NCBI GenBank assembly: GCA_933228675.1
Contig: OW121740.1
Location: 161,148,806 to 161,212,805 of the forward strand
Length of the DNA: 64,000 bases
Reading direction: 5' to 3'
DNA from: Stomorhina lunata
Taxonomy: Eukaryota > Arthropoda > Insecta > Diptera > Rhiniidae
The first letter of the stretch is position 1; each line of letters opens with the position of its first letter. Under the pieces are notes generated by a model. That model ran no database searches and was not told where the DNA came from. It saw only the letters and a list, made by a program, of their open reading frames with translations. A program made the translations under genes and the position numbers. Below are positions 62,601 to 64,000 of the stretch, in pieces.

Positions 62601-63180
62601 TCTAAAAATTTCTACAGAATATTTTTGATATGAAATTTATGAAAATTTTTCATTTTAAAATTTCTATAGAAAATTTTTCATCTTAAAATTGAGACATTGA
62701 ATTCTTCATCTTAAAGTTTCTATAAAAATTTTTTCATATAAAAATTTCAATAGAAAATTTTTCTTATAAAAATTTTTATAGAAAATTTTTTATATAAAAA
62801 TTTCTATAAAAAATATTTCCGAAAAAAGTTTCTATAGAAAATTTTTCAACTAAAAATTTCTATTGAAAATTTTTTATATAAACATTTTTATAAAAAAATT
62901 TTCATTTTAAAATTTATAACGAAAATTTTTTTATATAAGTATTTTTATACAAAATTTTTCATTAAAAAATTTCTACAGACAATTTTTCATATAAAAAATT
63001 ATTATAGAAAAATTTTCATCTAAAAATTTCTATAGAAAATTTTTCATAACAAAATATTAATAGAAAATTTTTGATAGAAAATTTTTTATATAAAAATTTC
63101 TATAGAAAATTTTTTATATAAAAATTTTTATAGAAAATTTTTCATATAAAAATTTTTAGAGAAATTTTTAAATAAACAAA
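59646..63180 (+). repeat. 28-bp satellite C, array 7 (~125 units)
   Basis: Forward again. It has a TTTTTCATCTAAAAATTTC sub-variant in many units. It contains the donor copy of the 56.1-kb insertion and a ~383-bp tandem duplication at about 62034-62800. Confidence 0.95.
62034..62800 (+). repeat. ~383-bp higher-order tandem duplication within satellite C
   Basis: The block starting TCTACCTAAAAAC near 62038 recurs near 62421 with the same rare variants (AAATCTACAAGTTTTTATAG, AAATTGAGACATTGAATTC), 383 bp apart. Confidence 0.88.
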
Positions 63181-63187
63181 TTTTTAA

Positions 63188-63500
63188 TTATTTGGAAATT
63201 AATTATTCGAACTTTAAATTGAATTAATTGAAAAATTAGGATTTATCAGGCTTGAGTTCATTTTTAATTTTCAAATTATTAATTTGAAAATTTGAAAGTA
63301 ATAATGTGGAGAAAAACTGAAAAATTATTTTTGAACGCGGCTAGTGGATTGCAATTTCTGTCCCGTCACAGGACGTCATCAGCACTTAGCGCCCTCGACC
63401 ACAGTCGAGTTATCAATTGCAGAGATAATCATCAATTTAACTCATTGAGTTTGATCGAACATCACTACGTTTAATTGATTGTGTATTCTCCTATTACTTA
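63188..63500. mobile_element. Ribozyme-bearing inverted-repeat element, copy c (right arm missing)
   Basis: Left arm TTATTTGGAAATTAATTATT through GAAAGTAATAATG, then the same body as copy b with the ribozyme-like motif and the CTCGACCACAGTCGAG hairpin. After GATTGTGTATTCTCC and ATTTTGC the sequence diverges from copy d and no right arm follows. The 60-codon frame at 63292 is body translation. Confidence 0.8.
63340..63390 (-). ncRNA. Hammerhead ribozyme-like motif (minus strand), copy c
   Basis: Same motif as at 46814-46865. The stem II loop differs by one base (TGTGACG against TGTGGCG), and stem I is GCTAAGTG with CACTAGC, leaving a single bulged A. The core CTGATGA, GAAA and C17 are unchanged. 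Confidence 0.6.
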
Positions 63501-63653
63501 TTTTGCTCGATCTTTTCACTTGCCGTTGGCATGTAGAGAAGAACAAGACTTTTTGGTTTGATGCTATTTATAGAATAGTAACAGTGTTCACATATGTAAG
63601 TAAATTACATGATTGTATGTGTGTGTAAATGCAACGTGCCCTTTGCTTTTTAA
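63501..63653. other. Spacer between two element copies
   Basis: About 150 bp, less AT-rich (CACTTGCCGTTGGCATG), present between copies c and d only. It may be target DNA or part of a longer element version. Confidence 0.5.
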
Positions 63654-64000
63654 TTATTTGGAAATTAATTATTCGAACTTTAAATTGAATTAATTGAAAA
63701 ATTAGGATTTATCAGGCTTGAGTTCATTTTTAATTTTCAAATTATTAATTTGAAAATTTGAAAGTAATAATGTGGAGAAAAACTGAAAAATTATTTTTGA
63801 AAGCGGCTAGTGGATTGCAATTTCTGTCCCGCCACAGGACGTCATCAGCACTTAGCGCCCTCGACCACAGTCGAGTTAATTTAACTCATTGAGTTTGATC
63901 GAACATCACTACGTTTAATTGATTGTGTATTCTCCTATTACTTATTTTGCACATTATTACTTTCAAATTTTCAAATTAATAATTTGAAAATTAAAAATGA
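63654..64000. mobile_element. Ribozyme-bearing inverted-repeat element, copy d, cut by window end
   Basis: The left arm repeats copy c, 466 bp downstream. The body has a ~30-bp deletion just after the CTCGACCACAGTCGAG hairpin. The right arm begins near 63952 (ATTATTACTTTCAAATTTTC) and runs off the window. Confidence 0.85.
63806..63856 (-). ncRNA. Hammerhead ribozyme-like motif (minus strand), copy d
   Basis: Identical in core and stems to copy c; the stem II loop is as in copy b. The motif is retained although the body next to it carries a deletion. Confidence 0.6.

Overview
The window is AT-rich, gene-poor eukaryotic DNA. It most resembles intergenic or intronic DNA of a higher (brachyceran) fly, and a calyptrate fly is plausible. 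This rests on several dispersed copies of a DINE/INE-1-like repeat with the fly-typical GTCGATTTAGCGATGTC core and CCGTCCGTC run, a Transib transposon, a DD37E Tc1/mariner element, and long homogeneous satellite arrays. No host protein-coding gene is convincingly present. One short ATG exon with a strong splice donor near 43.4 kb is the only hint of a host gene. Nothing looks bacterial. A 200-N gap at 3.0 kb shows that this is a scaffolded assembly.

Layout. 0-5.4 kb: two DINE-like copies, diverged tandem repeats running into the gap, and unassigned AT-rich DNA. 5.46-10.96 kb: a Transib element (RAG1-related transposase) with CGTCG target duplications and very long (~1.4 kb) inverted arms. Its transposase has all catalytic and zinc residues but is split by a one-base slip in an A8 run. 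11.2-13.5 kb: a foldback element with internal tandem repeats, carrying a nested DINE-like copy. 15.0-16.5 kb: a non-autonomous element with ~225-bp inverted repeats and TATATA on both sides. 16.6-19.0 kb: two more DINE-like copies. 20.4-25.4 kb: a 31-bp satellite in two opposite orientations, then a 28-bp satellite. 27.7-33.0 kb: a second, unrelated 28-bp satellite built on a 20-bp perfect palindrome. 35-36.3 kb: a Tc1/mariner DD37E element with two homopolymer frameshifts. 36.5-41.3 kb: a graveyard of non-LTR reverse transcriptase fragments, a tRNA-like sequence, small inverted-repeat elements and DINE-like fragments. 42.2-42.8 kb: another 31-bp satellite that folds back on itself. 44.6-63.2 kb: mostly the 28-bp CTATAG satellite in alternating orientations, interrupted by small inverted-repeat elements.

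The most interesting content has two parts. First, the small inverted-repeat elements at 46.7, 52.4, 63.2 and 63.65 kb each carry a sequence matching the hammerhead self-cleaving ribozyme. The 52.6-kb copy has an intact core and three plausible stems; the other three share a second version on the minus strand. Both versions sit in the same place relative to a shared GTTTCTCC-like block and the inverted arm, so they look like two subfamilies of one ribozyme-bearing non-autonomous element. Second, all four satellites have 28- or 31-bp monomers centred on a perfect palindrome. Three of them share the same CTATAG-centred box but carry different linkers, and array orientation flips at the palindromes.

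Limits: family names come from motif reading and general knowledge of the families. No database search, folding program or RNA evidence was available. Boundaries of diverged repeats are approximate.
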